64,000 bases of DNA, from contig NZ_WMII01000005.1 of the NCBI RefSeq assembly GCF_009711265.1, positions 174,426 through 238,425 on the forward strand, written 5' to 3'. Origin of the DNA: Paracoccus shanxieyensis. Its GTDB lineage: Bacteria > Pseudomonadota > Alphaproteobacteria > Rhodobacterales > Rhodobacteraceae. Below, one piece after another: positions 1 through 8,306 of the stretch. Position 1 is the stretch's first letter. The number at the start of each line of letters is the position of its first letter. A program made the position numbers and the translations under genes. The notes beneath the pieces were generated by a model. That model saw nothing but the letters and a program-made list of their open reading frames with translations, did not search any database and was not told the origin of the DNA.

Positions 1-253
1 TGGGTTCGATCTTTTCATAGCTGGTGCGGGTGGGTGCAAACAGCGTCTTGGCCTTGTCCAGATCGCCCGCCTTCACGGCATCGGTAAAGGCGGTTGTGTC
101 CTCGACCAGCTTGGCGGTGTTTTCCGCCACATAGATCTTGTAGTCGGACAGCGGCCCGACCAGATCCAGCGAGGGATCGGCGGCCCCCGCGATGCCTGCC
201 CAGCCGCCAAGCGCCAGGGCCAGTGCCGTCGTCTTCATGTAATGTCCGACCAT
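1..253 (-). CDS. EfeO-like imelysin-domain periplasmic protein (partial, 3' end outside window)
   Basis: This is the N-terminal 84 residues of a second EfeO/EfeM-type protein; the rest lies beyond the window edge. A signal peptide (hydrophobic [10 protein letters not shown], Ala-Ala-Asp cleavage region) is followed directly by the start of an imelysin (peptidase M75-like) domain, with the family-typical stretches [25 protein letters not shown] and YEKIEP. There is no cupredoxin domain before it, unlike the EfeO at 1616-2758. I chose ATG at 253 because GGAG sits 7 nt upstream; ATG 238 is an in-frame alternative. It is the last visible gene of the efeUOB operon, 44 nt after efeB. Its role is inferred as periplasmic iron binding or delivery to EfeU. 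Confidence 0.85.
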   Translation of the reverse strand, partial: MVGHYMKTTALALALGGWAGIAGAADPSLDLVGPLSDYKIYVAENTAKLVEDTTAFTDAVKAGDLDKAKTLFAPTRTSYEKIEP

Positions 254-297
254 GTTCACGCTCCATCGGTTCGGTTCAGGTTTCGGCTGGGCGGGCG

Positions 298-1614
298 TCA
301 GGCCCGTCTGGCTGCGTCGATCAGTCCGCGGGCAAGATAGTCCCCGCCCTGCTGCCCGTTTTCGTCCCCGGCCACGCCGGGCGGGACGAAGAAATAGCCG
401 CCGCCCACGGGTTTGATATATTCCTCGAGCGGCTCGCCGTTCAGGCGGTTCTGCACGGCGATGAAGCCCTGATGCAGGTCGCGCTGATAGCAGATGAACA
501 ACAGCCCCTGATCCAGCTGGCCGTTCTTCACCGCGCCGCGCGAATAGTTGAAGGGGCGGCGCAGGATCAGGTTCTGGTCGCTGGCAATATCGCGGGGATT
601 GGCCAGCCGGATATGCGCGTCCATCGGCGTGGCAAGGCCCGCCGCGTCGGCGGCATAATCGGGGGGCTGGTGTTCGCTGGCCTGCGGTTGGTCCAAGGGC
701 GCGCCGCTGTGCTTGACGCGGCCCATGATGCGTTCCTGTTCGCCCAAGGGCGTGCGGTCCCAGCGTTCGACGAAATTGCGGATGATGCGCACGGCCTGAT
801 AGCTGCCGCCCTGCGCCCATGCCGGTTCGCCTTCGCCCGCCCAGACGATGCGGTCCATCGCCAAGGCGTCATTGCTGTCGGGATTGGCCGAGCCGTCGCG
901 GAAGCCCAGAAAATTCCGCGCGCTGGGGGTCGAGCCATCGGGCGCGGGCGGCACCGGCGGCACGGTGCCTTCGACCATCCAGCGCAGCACCAGAAACTCG
1001 GACAGGTTCTTCACCACATCGCGTAGGGCGTGGATATTGGTGTCCTGCAGATTGGCGCAGAATTGCAGTGAGATGTCGCCATGGCACAGATCCGCATCCA
1101 GCGCGTCATTGGGAAATTGCGCCATGCGGTCCAGCCGGGCGGGGCGCAGCGCGTCAAAGCCGTCGCGGTCAAAGAAGGACGCGCCAAGGCCCAGCGTGAT
1201 CGTCAGATTGTCGGGGGCGATGACCGGACCCAGCAGGCCGGAATCGGCGGGCGGCAGGTTGGGATCGCGCGGGGGCACGACGCCGCCTTGCGTCAGAAAG
1301 GCCGCGCGTTCGGTCAAAAGCCGCAGCATGCGTTCCAGATCATCGACCGAGCCTGCCACCACATCGAAGGCCGCGACGATGCCCGCCGCCGGGCGGGGCG
1401 TGACGATGCCCGCCTGATGGCGGCCATGGAACGGCACGCGCCGGGCCGCCTGATCGGCCTGAACGCGCGGCGCGTCCTGCACGGCGGGCGGATCTGCGGG
1501 CGGATCTGCGGGGGCAGGGGCGGCGACAGGCGCGGCCACTTCGCCCCGCGCGACGGTGGCGGCACCGAGGGCCCCCAGACCCAGCAGCAGATCGCGGCGG
1601 TTCGGCCCGGTCAT
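298..1614 (-). CDS. efeB: EfeB, Tat-exported DyP-type heme peroxidase/deferrochelatase
   Basis: 438 residues. Residues 6-20 form a twin-arginine signal ([15 protein letters not shown]), so the folded heme protein is exported to the periplasm. The DyP family signature [10 protein letters not shown], with the catalytic Asp, is at residues 237-246, and the heme-ligand region GRVKHSGAP follows. In the EfeUOB system EfeB oxidises Fe(II) to feed the EfeU permease; a heme-iron releasing activity has also been proposed for the family. ATG lies one base after the efeO stop, so translation is coupled. Residues 24-60 are Ala/Pro/Asp-rich, which looks like a flexible linker after the signal peptide. Function is confident from motif and operon; which peroxidase substrate it uses is not visible. 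Confidence 0.95.
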   Translation of the reverse strand: MTGPNRRDLLLGLGALGAATVARGEVAAPVAAPAPADPPADPPAVQDAPRVQADQAARRVPFHGRHQAGIVTPRPAAGIVAAFDVVAGSVDDLERMLRLLTERAAFLTQGGVVPPRDPNLPPADSGLLGPVIAPDNLTITLGLGASFFDRDGFDALRPARLDRMAQFPNDALDADLCHGDISLQFCANLQDTNIHALRDVVKNLSEFLVLRWMVEGTVPPVPPAPDGSTPSARNFLGFRDGSANPDSNDALAMDRIVWAGEGEPAWAQGGSYQAVRIIRNFVERWDRTPLGEQERIMGRVKHSGAPLDQPQASEHQPPDYAADAAGLATPMDAHIRLANPRDIASDQNLILRRPFNYSRGAVKNGQLDQGLLFICYQRDLHQGFIAVQNRLNGEPLEEYIKPVGGGYFFVPPGVAGDENGQQGGDYLARGLIDAARRA

Positions 1615-1615
1615 C

Positions 1616-2758
1616 TCAGTTGATCCCGATGACGGGTTGCAGCCTGCCGAAACTGTCGGAAAGCCGCGTCAGATCGGCGGCCAGCGTCTGGCGCGCCTGC
1701 GGCGGGACATCGTGATAGCTCGCATGCTGCGCCTGAAGCGCGCGGACGCCGTCCTGCGCCGTCTGCAGATCGCGCGCCAGATCGCGGTCCAGCCTTGGGT
1801 CGACGCTGGCGGCCACCTGCCGCAGCAGGTCGGCCAGCTTGGCGATGCCTTCCAGACTGGCCTGAAAATCCTGCAATTCATTGCCGGCATAGGGACTTTC
1901 GCCCTGCGGCACCTGCGCCTGCGCCAGTTGTCCCGCCATGTCGCCGGGCAGCGCGGTCAACAGCGCCGGGTCCAGCGGCATGGCCTTCAGCCGCGCCGCC
2001 AGATCGCGCAGATCCGCCACCAGCTTGTCCGCCACGGGTTGCAGGCCGTCGGTGCTGTTTTGCGCGAACAGCCCGTATTCGATACGGTGATAGCCGGTAA
2101 AACCGGGGTCGTTTTCGCGCCCCTGCAGATAGGCCGCATTCGGGTCGATGGCGTTTTTCAGGTCCGAGATGCGATAGGCCAGCGGCTCGATCCGGCGATA
2201 GGGCAGGCGGGCCTGCCGCCATGCCGCGCGCGCGGCGTCCAGATCGCCCTTGGCGATGGCATCGCGCAGCGTTTCGGCGGATGTGACGGCGGCATTGCCC
2301 TGCATCACCAGATAGACGCGATATTCCGACAGCGGCCCAAGGAACTTGCGCAGCGTGACCTCGGATGCCGCCGCCGCAGCCTCGTCCGAGGCGGTGACGG
2401 TCAGCGTGCCGCGCGGGTTCGACAACAGCCCGCAGGTCATGGCGTATTCGCCCGGCGCCAGCGCGACCTGCAGATTGGCGCGAAAGCCCGGCGCGATGTT
2501 TTCACGTTCGGCCACGACCATCACGCCATTCAGGATTTCCCATTCGATGGGCCGGTCCGAGGCATTGACGATTTCAAAGCTGCGCTGCCCGCCCGGAACG
2601 GTGATGGCATTGGGCTGGCAGGTGGCGGCATCGACCGTGACCAGCCGGTCGGCGGCGGTCCGGGTCTGTTGCTGCGAGGCATACCAGAAGGCGGCACCGC
2701 CCGCGACGCTCAGCGCGACGGCACCGGCAATGCCGAAGTGAATGGCGCGCAGGCTCAT
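1616..2758 (-). CDS. efeO: EfeO, periplasmic cupredoxin-imelysin iron-binding protein
   Basis: 380 residues. An N-terminal membrane anchor or uncleaved signal (residues about 5-27) is followed by a cupredoxin-like domain (about 37-125, Cys47 and Cys109) and an imelysin/M75 domain (about 135-380) with the HxxE metal motif HRIE at 224-227. EfeO is the periplasmic component that binds iron or copper and hands iron to EfeU. The start at 2758 is set by the ATGA overlap with the efeU stop; the open frame extends further upstream but that extension lies inside efeU. The stop is one base before efeB. Full-length family architecture is present, in contrast to the shorter EfeO-like gene at the window edge. 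Confidence 0.94.
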   Translation of the reverse strand: MSLRAIHFGIAGAVALSVAGGAAFWYASQQQTRTAADRLVTVDAATCQPNAITVPGGQRSFEIVNASDRPIEWEILNGVMVVAERENIAPGFRANLQVALAPGEYAMTCGLLSNPRGTLTVTASDEAAAAASEVTLRKFLGPLSEYRVYLVMQGNAAVTSAETLRDAIAKGDLDAARAAWRQARLPYRRIEPLAYRISDLKNAIDPNAAYLQGRENDPGFTGYHRIEYGLFAQNSTDGLQPVADKLVADLRDLAARLKAMPLDPALLTALPGDMAGQLAQAQVPQGESPYAGNELQDFQASLEGIAKLADLLRQVAASVDPRLDRDLARDLQTAQDGVRALQAQHASYHDVPPQARQTLAADLTRLSDSFGRLQPVIGIN

Positions 2759-3591
2759 TTCTGCTCCATGGGTTTCAGGCGTGCGGGTGGTGGCGCGGCG
2801 GGGCGCAGAAACAGCGGCAGCATGACGACAAGAAAGCCCGCCCATGCCAGACACTCGCCCAGACTGGGGGCCTCGCGATAGCCCAGAAGCCCGGCCAGAA
2901 CCGTGCCCAAGGGGCTGGATTCGGGCAGGACCGTGCCAAGATCATAGACCGGGCCTTGCAGCGCGTTCCACAGCCCGGCTTCGTGCAGGGCCTTGACGGC
3001 GCTGGCAAAAAGCCCGGCTGCGACGAACAGGATGAAGATGCCGGTCCAGCGGAAGAACCGCCGCAGATCCAGCCGCAGCGCGCCCGCATAGATGCCCCAG
3101 CCCGCGCCGATGGCGACCAGCAGCCCAAGCGCTGCGCCGAAGGGGGCCGCGCCGTCGCGGCTTTGCTGAAAGATCGCCAGCAGAAAGAACACCGATTCCA
3201 GCCCCTCGCGCGCGACGGCCAAAAACACCATGCCGATCAGCCCCCATGTCGCAGCGCGGCGGTCCAGCGCCGCATCGACCGAGGCCTGCAATTCCCCCCG
3301 GATCGACCGTGCCGCCCGGCGCATCCAGAAGACCATGCCGACCAGCACGGCAACGGCGATCAGGGCGATGATCGCCTCGAACAGTTCCTGCGCTTTTTGC
3401 GGGAATTGCGCGCTGGCAAGTTGCAGCGCCGCGCCGGTGAACAGCGCAAGCGCAATGGCTAGAAACACGCCGACCCAGATGGCGGGCAGCCATTCACGCC
3501 GCCCGGTCTGGCGCAGATAGCTGGCGATGATGCCGACGATCAGGGCGGCCTCCAGCCCTTCGCGCAGCATGATCAGGAATGGTGCAAGCAT
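2755..3591 (-). CDS. efeU: EfeU, FTR1-family iron permease
   Basis: 278 residues, about seven hydrophobic segments, inner-membrane iron permease. Both FTR1 iron-translocation motifs are visible: REGLEA at residues 10-15 and REGLES at 128-133. The family imports iron after oxidation by EfeB. I placed the start at 3591 (MLAPFLIMLREGLE), because family members begin just before the first REGLE helix; the open frame continues to 3717 but reads non-membrane, arginine-rich sequence through the promoter region. It is the first gene of the operon and overlaps efeO by ATGA. Expression is presumably iron-responsive (see the upstream promoter entry). Confidence 0.94.
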   Translation of the reverse strand: MLAPFLIMLREGLEAALIVGIIASYLRQTGRREWLPAIWVGVFLAIALALFTGAALQLASAQFPQKAQELFEAIIALIAVAVLVGMVFWMRRAARSIRGELQASVDAALDRRAATWGLIGMVFLAVAREGLESVFFLLAIFQQSRDGAAPFGAALGLLVAIGAGWGIYAGALRLDLRRFFRWTGIFILFVAAGLFASAVKALHEAGLWNALQGPVYDLGTVLPESSPLGTVLAGLLGYREAPSLGECLAWAGFLVVMLPLFLRPAAPPPARLKPMEQK

Positions 3592-3689
3592 GGCACGCCC
3601 CAGTTGATGTCGTGGTGCGAATCCGGCGCGACTGGGAACGCGGACGGAAGGGCATCGCGGCAAGACAGCCGCAAGCTGCGGCGGGTGAA

Positions 3690-3748
3690 TCAATAGCCCG
3701 CCGCCTGGTTTTGTCAATCCAGACTAAAAGGGTCACTATCTAAAAGGG
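3690..3748 (-). promoter_or_regulatory. Putative efeU promoter with 9-bp direct repeat
   Basis: On the minus strand TTGACA (3712-3717) and TATTGA (3690-3695) are separated by 16 bp, a plausible sigma70-type promoter about 100 nt upstream of efeU. Just upstream lies a direct repeat, CTAAAAGGG on the plus strand, at 3724-3732 and 3740-3748 (period 16 bp). The second copy overlaps the pobA stop codon. The placement suits an iron-responsive regulator site, but it does not match a classical Fur box and the regulator is unknown. Confidence 0.45.
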
Positions 3749-4909
3749 CAGGCCGACATAGTTCTCGGCCAGATCGCGGCGCGCGGTTTCCGAGCTTGCC
3801 AGATGCGCAAGGCTGGCGCGGCGCATCTGTTCGGCAAAGCTGTCCTCGCCCTCGAAGCGGTGCAGCATGGTGGTCATCTGCCACGAAAAACGCATGGCTT
3901 TCCAGATACGTTGCAGCGCGCGTTCGGAATAGGCGTCGATGCCGCCGTCGCTGTTTTTCAGCAGCGCCTGCGTCAGCGCATCATGCAGGTAATACACGTC
4001 CGAAACCGCAAGGTTCAGCCCCTTGGCGCCGGTCGGCGGCACGATATGCGCGGCGTCCCCCACAAGAAACAGCCGTCCCCAGCGCAGCGGTTCGCTGACG
4101 AAGCTGCGCAGCGGCGCGATGGATTTCTCGATCGAGGGGCCGGTGACAAGGCGGTCGGCCGCTTCCGAGGGGATGCGGCGGCGGAACTCGGCCCAGAAGC
4201 GGTCGTCGGGCCAGTCCTCGGGCCGGTCGGTCAGCGGCACCTGCACATAATATCGCACCAGCGACTGGTTGCGCATCGAGGCCAGAGCAAAGCCATGCGG
4301 CGAATTGGCATAGATCAGTTCGTCATGCACCGGGGGCGTGCGCGACAGGATACCCAGCCAGCCGAAGGGATAGACACGTTCAAACTCGCGGCGCTTTTGC
4401 TCGGGGATGGTCTGGCGGCTGACGCCGTGAAAGCCGTCGCAGCCCGCGACATAGGCGCAGGTCAGGCGGTGGCGCTGGCCGTTCAGCGTGTATTCCACCG
4501 CGGCCTGCGGCTGGTCCAGATCGTGGATGGTGACATCCTGCACGCCGTGGACGATGCGCGTGCCCATGGCGTCCTGCGCATCGTAAAGGTCATGCGTCAC
4601 CTCGGTCTGGCCATAGACCATGACCTGTTTGCCGGTCAGCGCGCGAAAGTCGATATGCACCATCAGATCGGCATCGGTCAGATAGCAGCCGTCATGGGGC
4701 AGCCCTTCGCGGTCCATGCGCGCGGCCACGCCCGCCTCGCGCAGCATCTGCACCGTGCCCCATTCCAGAATGCCCGCCCGGATGCGCGACAGCACATGAT
4801 CGCGCGAGGATCTTTCAAGCACGACGGTCGCAACGCCCGCGCGGTTCAGAAGCTGCGACAACAGCAGCCCGGACGGCCCGCCTCCGATGATGACGACCTG
4901 TGTATCCAT
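3740..4909 (-). CDS. pobA: 4-hydroxybenzoate 3-monooxygenase
   Basis: 389 residues, the normal length for PobA. FAD-dependent, NAD(P)H-using enzyme that converts 4-hydroxybenzoate to protocatechuate. It shows the N-terminal FAD fingerprint IIGGGPSGLLL (about 7-17), then VLERSSRDHVLSRIRAG, which is characteristic of PobA, and the second FAD motif LFLVGDAAHIVPPTGAKG near residue 280. Start ATG 4909 has a strong GGAGGAGG Shine-Dalgarno; the open frame upstream overlaps the divergent regulator. It is transcribed away from the AraC-type gene at 5002-5853. No protocatechuate ring-cleavage genes are in the window, so those steps must be encoded elsewhere. Confidence 0.95.
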   Translation of the reverse strand: MDTQVVIIGGGPSGLLLSQLLNRAGVATVVLERSSRDHVLSRIRAGILEWGTVQMLREAGVAARMDREGLPHDGCYLTDADLMVHIDFRALTGKQVMVYGQTEVTHDLYDAQDAMGTRIVHGVQDVTIHDLDQPQAAVEYTLNGQRHRLTCAYVAGCDGFHGVSRQTIPEQKRREFERVYPFGWLGILSRTPPVHDELIYANSPHGFALASMRNQSLVRYYVQVPLTDRPEDWPDDRFWAEFRRRIPSEAADRLVTGPSIEKSIAPLRSFVSEPLRWGRLFLVGDAAHIVPPTGAKGLNLAVSDVYYLHDALTQALLKNSDGGIDAYSERALQRIWKAMRFSWQMTTMLHRFEGEDSFAEQMRRASLAHLASSETARRDLAENYVGLPF

Positions 4910-5001
4910 GGCTTTGCCTCCTCCTGTGATCCAAAGAGGCATAGCGCCGCCGCGCGGTGCAAGGAATGGACGCGCGCGGCAAAGACTTGTATCAATCGTG
5001 C

Positions 5002-5853
5002 ATGGTGGCATCTGGCAACATTCCGGTTTTCGACCTGTTCGGGGAAACCTCGGACTTTCCGGACGTGGTGCATTGCGAACGCATCAGGGACCGGGCGCGG
5101 CTGCATGACTGGGTGATCGCGCCGCATCGGCATCGCGATCTGGCGCAGATCCTGCTGATGGAACAGGGCGAGGCCGAGGTCAGTCTGGACGGCAGGCTGC
5201 GCGGTCTGCGCGATGGTCAGTTCGTCTATATCCCTGTGCCGGTGGTGCATGGCTTTCGCTTCCGGCAGGGTGCCGAGGGGATGGTGCTGTCCTTTCCGCG
5301 CAATGTGCCTGCCGGGCTGCGCGCCAGCGGCGCGGATCTGGACCGGCGGCTGTCGCGCCCGATCAAGGCTGCGGCCAATGCGCATCTGACCGGCCTTGGC
5401 CGGATGCTGGCGCAGGTCTTTGCCGCTCCGGGCAGTTACCGCGCGCAGATGCTGGTGGCGCTGTCGCATGCCATTCTGACCACCATCTGCGAGATTGACC
5501 GCGCCAGCGATGCCGACAGCACCGATGGCGCATCGCGGCGCATGTCGGAATTTCACGCGCTGGTGCTGCGCCATATGGCCGACCGCTGGCGGCCCGGCGA
5601 TTATGCCGGGGCCATGTCGATCACCCCCGGACATCTGAACCGGCTGTGCGGGCAGGCGGCCGGGCAATCGGCATCGGCCTATGCCGAGGCGCTGGCGATG
5701 ACCGAGGCCTGCCGTCTGCTGGCCTTTACGCAACTGCCCGTGGCCGAGGTGGCCTATCGGCTGGGCTTCGACGATCCGGCGCATTTCTCGCGCCGGTTCC
5801 GCATCGCGCGGGGCGACACGCCATCGGCCTATCGCGCGCGGTTTCACGGCTAG
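5002..5853 (+). CDS. pobR: AraC-family transcriptional regulator, PobR-like
   Basis: 283 residues from ATG 5002. The N-terminal cupin-like sensor (IPVFDLFGE, then HDWVIAPHRHRDLAQILLM) resembles AraC-type PobR activators. The C-terminal third carries two helix-turn-helix motifs (YAGAMSITPGHLNRLCG and VAEVAYRLGFDDPAHFSRRF). Divergent from pobA, so the likely role is activation of pobA by 4-hydroxybenzoate. The start is uncertain: GTG 4957 and ATG 4966 are in frame upstream, and none of the three has a convincing ribosome binding site. I chose 5002 because the recognisable family sequence begins only a few residues later. Confidence 0.85.
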   Translation: MVASGNIPVFDLFGETSDFPDVVHCERIRDRARLHDWVIAPHRHRDLAQILLMEQGEAEVSLDGRLRGLRDGQFVYIPVPVVHGFRFRQGAEGMVLSFPRNVPAGLRASGADLDRRLSRPIKAAANAHLTGLGRMLAQVFAAPGSYRAQMLVALSHAILTTICEIDRASDADSTDGASRRMSEFHALVLRHMADRWRPGDYAGAMSITPGHLNRLCGQAAGQSASAYAEALAMTEACRLLAFTQLPVAEVAYRLGFDDPAHFSRRFRIARGDTPSAYRARFHG

Positions 5854-6000
5854 GGCGGTAACGGTCTGGCGCGGCAGGCAGAATCGCGCCTTGTGCTGCC
5901 CGAGTTGGTGGCATGGGCGCTGGTTCTGTTCCGTCGCTGTCGCGATTGTAAGCAAACTGATGCCGCAGGCGGCAGTTTCGCGGAATCCGCGGCGATTGCG

Positions 6001-6016
6001 CTTCTTGCGCAAGAAG
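6001..6016. promoter_or_regulatory. Perfect 16-bp palindrome upstream of amtB
   Basis: CTTCTTGCGCAAGAAG is a perfect dyad, 66 nt upstream of the amtB start, in an otherwise non-coding 228-nt stretch (5854-6081). It could be an operator for a dimeric regulator. There is no T-run that would make it a terminator for the pobR-like gene. The binding protein is unknown. Confidence 0.4.
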
Positions 6017-6051
6017 AAACTTTCTTTCCCGGCGCAGTGTTCCATCATCAG

Positions 6052-6073
6052 CCCATCATTTTGCCATGATGGG
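6052..6073 (+). promoter_or_regulatory. Inverted repeat covering the amtB ribosome binding region
   Basis: CCCATCAT (6052-6059), a 6-nt loop and ATGATGGG (6066-6073) form an 8-bp hairpin. Its 3' arm ends 8 nt before the amtB ATG at 6082 and contains the only purine-rich candidate Shine-Dalgarno (ATGGG). Folding would hide the ribosome site. It could equally be a DNA-level operator. Confidence 0.4.
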
Positions 6074-6081
6074 TATCTGCA

Positions 6082-7473
6082 ATGAACCTAAGGAAAGCCT
6101 GCCTTCCGGCCACGCTTCTGGCCACCTTCCCGATTCTTGCCCATGCACAGGACGCCGCGCCGGTGCTGAGTGCCGGTGACACCGCCTTTGTTGCCACCTG
6201 CGCGCTGATCGTCATGTTGATGATGCTGCCGGGGCTGGGGCTGTTCTATGCCGGCATGACGCGCAGCAAGAACGCGCTGTCCGTGCTGACACAGATTTTC
6301 GCCTCGATCTCGCTGATCTGCGTGCTGTGGATCTTTTTCGGCTATTCGCTGGTCTTTGACGGCGACACCTCGCTGAATGCGGTGATCGGTGGCACGGCCA
6401 AGTTCTTCCTTGCGGGCGTGTCGCAGGACAGCATGGTGGGCACGATCCCGGAATATCTGTATATCCTGTTCATGATGATGTTCGCGGCCATCACGCCGCC
6501 GATCATCGTGGGTGCCTTTGCCGAGCGGATGAAGTTCCGCGCCGTGCTGGTCTTCATGGCGATCTGGCTGATGATCAACTATGTGCCCATGGCGCATATG
6601 GCCTGGGGCGGCGGCTGGGTGTTCAATGTCGGCGTGCTGGACTTTGCGGGCGGCAACGTCGTTCACCTGAACGCAGGCATGGCCGCGCTGGTCTGCGCCT
6701 TGGTCGTGGGTCCGCGCAAGGGCTATGGCCAGACGATGATGGCGCCCCACAACATGACGATGACCTATACTGGCGGCGCGATGCTGTGGGTGGGCTGGCT
6801 GGCGTTTTGCGGCGGCTGTGCGCTCGCGGCGAACGGTTTCGCTTCGATGATCATGCTGAACACCATGCTGGGCGGTGCCGCAGGGGCGCTTGGCTGGATG
6901 GTGACCGAGATGATCCACCGCAAGAAGGCCAGCACCTTCGGTCTGGTCTCGGGCGCGATCGCGGGTCTTGTCGCCATCACCCCGGCCTGTGGCTTTGTCG
7001 GTCCGGCGGGCGCGGTGGCGGTCGGTTTCCTGACCGCCCCGGTCTGCGTCTTTTCCGTCGAGGTGGTCAAGCGCCGCTTCGGCTATGACGACAGCTTCGA
7101 CGTGTTCGGCGTGCATGGCGTCGGTGCGGTTGTCGGCGGCGTGCTGACGGTGATCTTTGCCGCGCCGTCGCTGGGGGGCACGGGCTTTCCCGAAGGTCGC
7201 ACGATGATGGGCCAGATGGTGCCGCAACTGGCGATCATGGGCTTCAGCATCCTTGTGTCGCTGGTGACCACCTATATCGCGCTGAAAGTCACGGGCGCGC
7301 TGGTCGGCCTGCGCGTCGATGCCGAAACCGAGTTCGACGGTCTGGACACCAGCGAACATGGCGAGGTCGGCTATCGTCTGGGCGACGGCGTCTATGCCGG
7401 TGCGCCGGTGCCCCTGCAGACCGAGGGCAAGCCCGTGCTGCAAAGCGCAGGCGTCGCTGCCGTCTCGAAATAA
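6082..7473 (+). CDS. amtB: AmtB ammonium transporter
   Basis: 463 residues. A cleavable signal peptide (ends near AHAQ, residue 23) precedes about eleven membrane helices, as in bacterial Amt proteins. The conserved pore twin histidines are His195 (VVHLNAG) and His345 (FGVHGVG). The family conducts ammonium/ammonia across the inner membrane as a trimer, usually gated by GlnK. No glnK lies immediately upstream, which differs from the common glnK-amtB pair; the gene stands alone between the pob pair and a terminator. Expression control may involve the palindrome and hairpin described just upstream. Confidence 0.95.
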   Translation: MNLRKACLPATLLATFPILAHAQDAAPVLSAGDTAFVATCALIVMLMMLPGLGLFYAGMTRSKNALSVLTQIFASISLICVLWIFFGYSLVFDGDTSLNAVIGGTAKFFLAGVSQDSMVGTIPEYLYILFMMMFAAITPPIIVGAFAERMKFRAVLVFMAIWLMINYVPMAHMAWGGGWVFNVGVLDFAGGNVVHLNAGMAALVCALVVGPRKGYGQTMMAPHNMTMTYTGGAMLWVGWLAFCGGCALAANGFASMIMLNTMLGGAAGALGWMVTEMIHRKKASTFGLVSGAIAGLVAITPACGFVGPAGAVAVGFLTAPVCVFSVEVVKRRFGYDDSFDVFGVHGVGAVVGGVLTVIFAAPSLGGTGFPEGRTMMGQMVPQLAIMGFSILVSLVTTYIALKVTGALVGLRVDAETEFDGLDTSEHGEVGYRLGDGVYAGAPVPLQTEGKPVLQSAGVAAVSK

Positions 7474-7496
7474 CCTGCCGGGCAGGATGCCATGGA

Positions 7497-7523
7497 CCGG
7501 GTGCCGCAAGGCGCCCGGTTTTT
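7497..7523 (+). terminator. Rho-independent terminator after amtB
   Basis: Stem CCGGGTGCC / GGCGCCCGG (with one G-T pair) with a GCAA loop, followed by TTTTT. It sits between the convergent amtB and XRE-cupin genes and touches the stop codon of the latter. Confidence 0.85.
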
Positions 7524-8155
7524 CATTTGCTTTGCGGATAGGTGATGATCGACAGGTATTTCGCCGGAAGCTGGATCAGGTCCACCGGACCATGCGGCGC
7601 GTCGGCATCAAACAGCAGCGTATCGCCCGGCTCCAGCCGATAGACCTGTTCGCCGTGGCGATAGCCGACGGTGCCTTCCAGCATATACAGCATCTCGATC
7701 CCTTCGTGCTGGAAGGTCGGGAAGCGGTCGCTTTCGGTGGACAGCACGATCAGATAGGGCTCGACCACCACGCCCGAGCTATTCGAGCCGATATGGCCCA
7801 GCAGGTGGTATTGATGCCCGGCCCGCGTCCCGGCGCGTGGAGTTTCGACGCCTTCGCCGGATTTGACATGCATGGCCCCGCGCGGTTCGGCATAGCCGTC
7901 GAACAATTGCACCAGCGGCACGCGCAGCGCATTGGCCAGCGCCTGCAGCGTGCTGAGCGAGGGCGAGATGACGCCGTTTTCGATCTTGGACAGCATGCCG
8001 ATGGAAATGCCGGTCTGCTGGGCCAGATCCGACCCGGTCATGCGCTGGCGCTTGCGCAGATCGCGCACGACGCGGCCAATGGCGACTTCAAGATTGCGTT
8101 CGGGCGTGTCGCGCAGCGCATGCGGGTTCTGGATCAGCTTCTCGGATTCGGACAT
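7523..8155 (-). CDS. XRE-family transcriptional regulator with C-terminal cupin domain
   Basis: 210 residues. An N-terminal HTH_3 domain (about 22-80; DLAQQTGISIGMLSKIENG is the recognition part) is joined to a C-terminal cupin_2 domain (about 130-205; HEGIEMLYMLEGTVGY and PGDTLLFDADAPHG). This architecture is common in regulators of amino acid, polyamine or sulfonate metabolism, where the cupin senses a small ligand. It lies downstream of, and on the same strand as, the AGCS symporter, separated by 151 nt and a strong hairpin. It may control that symporter; the ligand cannot be read from sequence. Confidence 0.88.
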   Translation of the reverse strand: MSESEKLIQNPHALRDTPERNLEVAIGRVVRDLRKRQRMTGSDLAQQTGISIGMLSKIENGVISPSLSTLQALANALRVPLVQLFDGYAEPRGAMHVKSGEGVETPRAGTRAGHQYHLLGHIGSNSSGVVVEPYLIVLSTESDRFPTFQHEGIEMLYMLEGTVGYRHGEQVYRLEPGDTLLFDADAPHGPVDLIQLPAKYLSIITYPQSK

Positions 8156-8270
8156 GCGGTCTGGCGGGCCTTTTTTTCTTGTGGGGAAAGTCCAGAATGC
8201 GCGCTGGCCGGGGCGAATACAAGCCTTGCTTGCGCGACACGTCCCGCGCCCGGCGGCTGGGGTGAACGGA

Positions 8271-8299
8271 ACATCCCGGCAGGGGGGCTGCCGGGATGT
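8271..8299 (-). terminator. Hairpin between AGCS symporter and XRE-cupin gene
   Basis: An 11-bp perfect stem (ACATCCCGGCA / TGCCGGGATGT) with a 7-nt loop lies immediately after the symporter stop. The T-run is weak, so it may act as a terminator or as a stabilising 3' structure. Confidence 0.65.
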
Positions 8300-8306
8300 C
8301 GTTGTC

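Noticed and set aside
94..1026. Long open frame on the plus strand opposite efeB
   Set aside because: It is an antisense shadow of the well-supported efeB, with no domain and typical high-GC codon-position artefact.
2759..2854. Extended N-terminus of EfeO
   Set aside because: The ATGA overlap with efeU and the signal/anchor sequence place the start at 2758.
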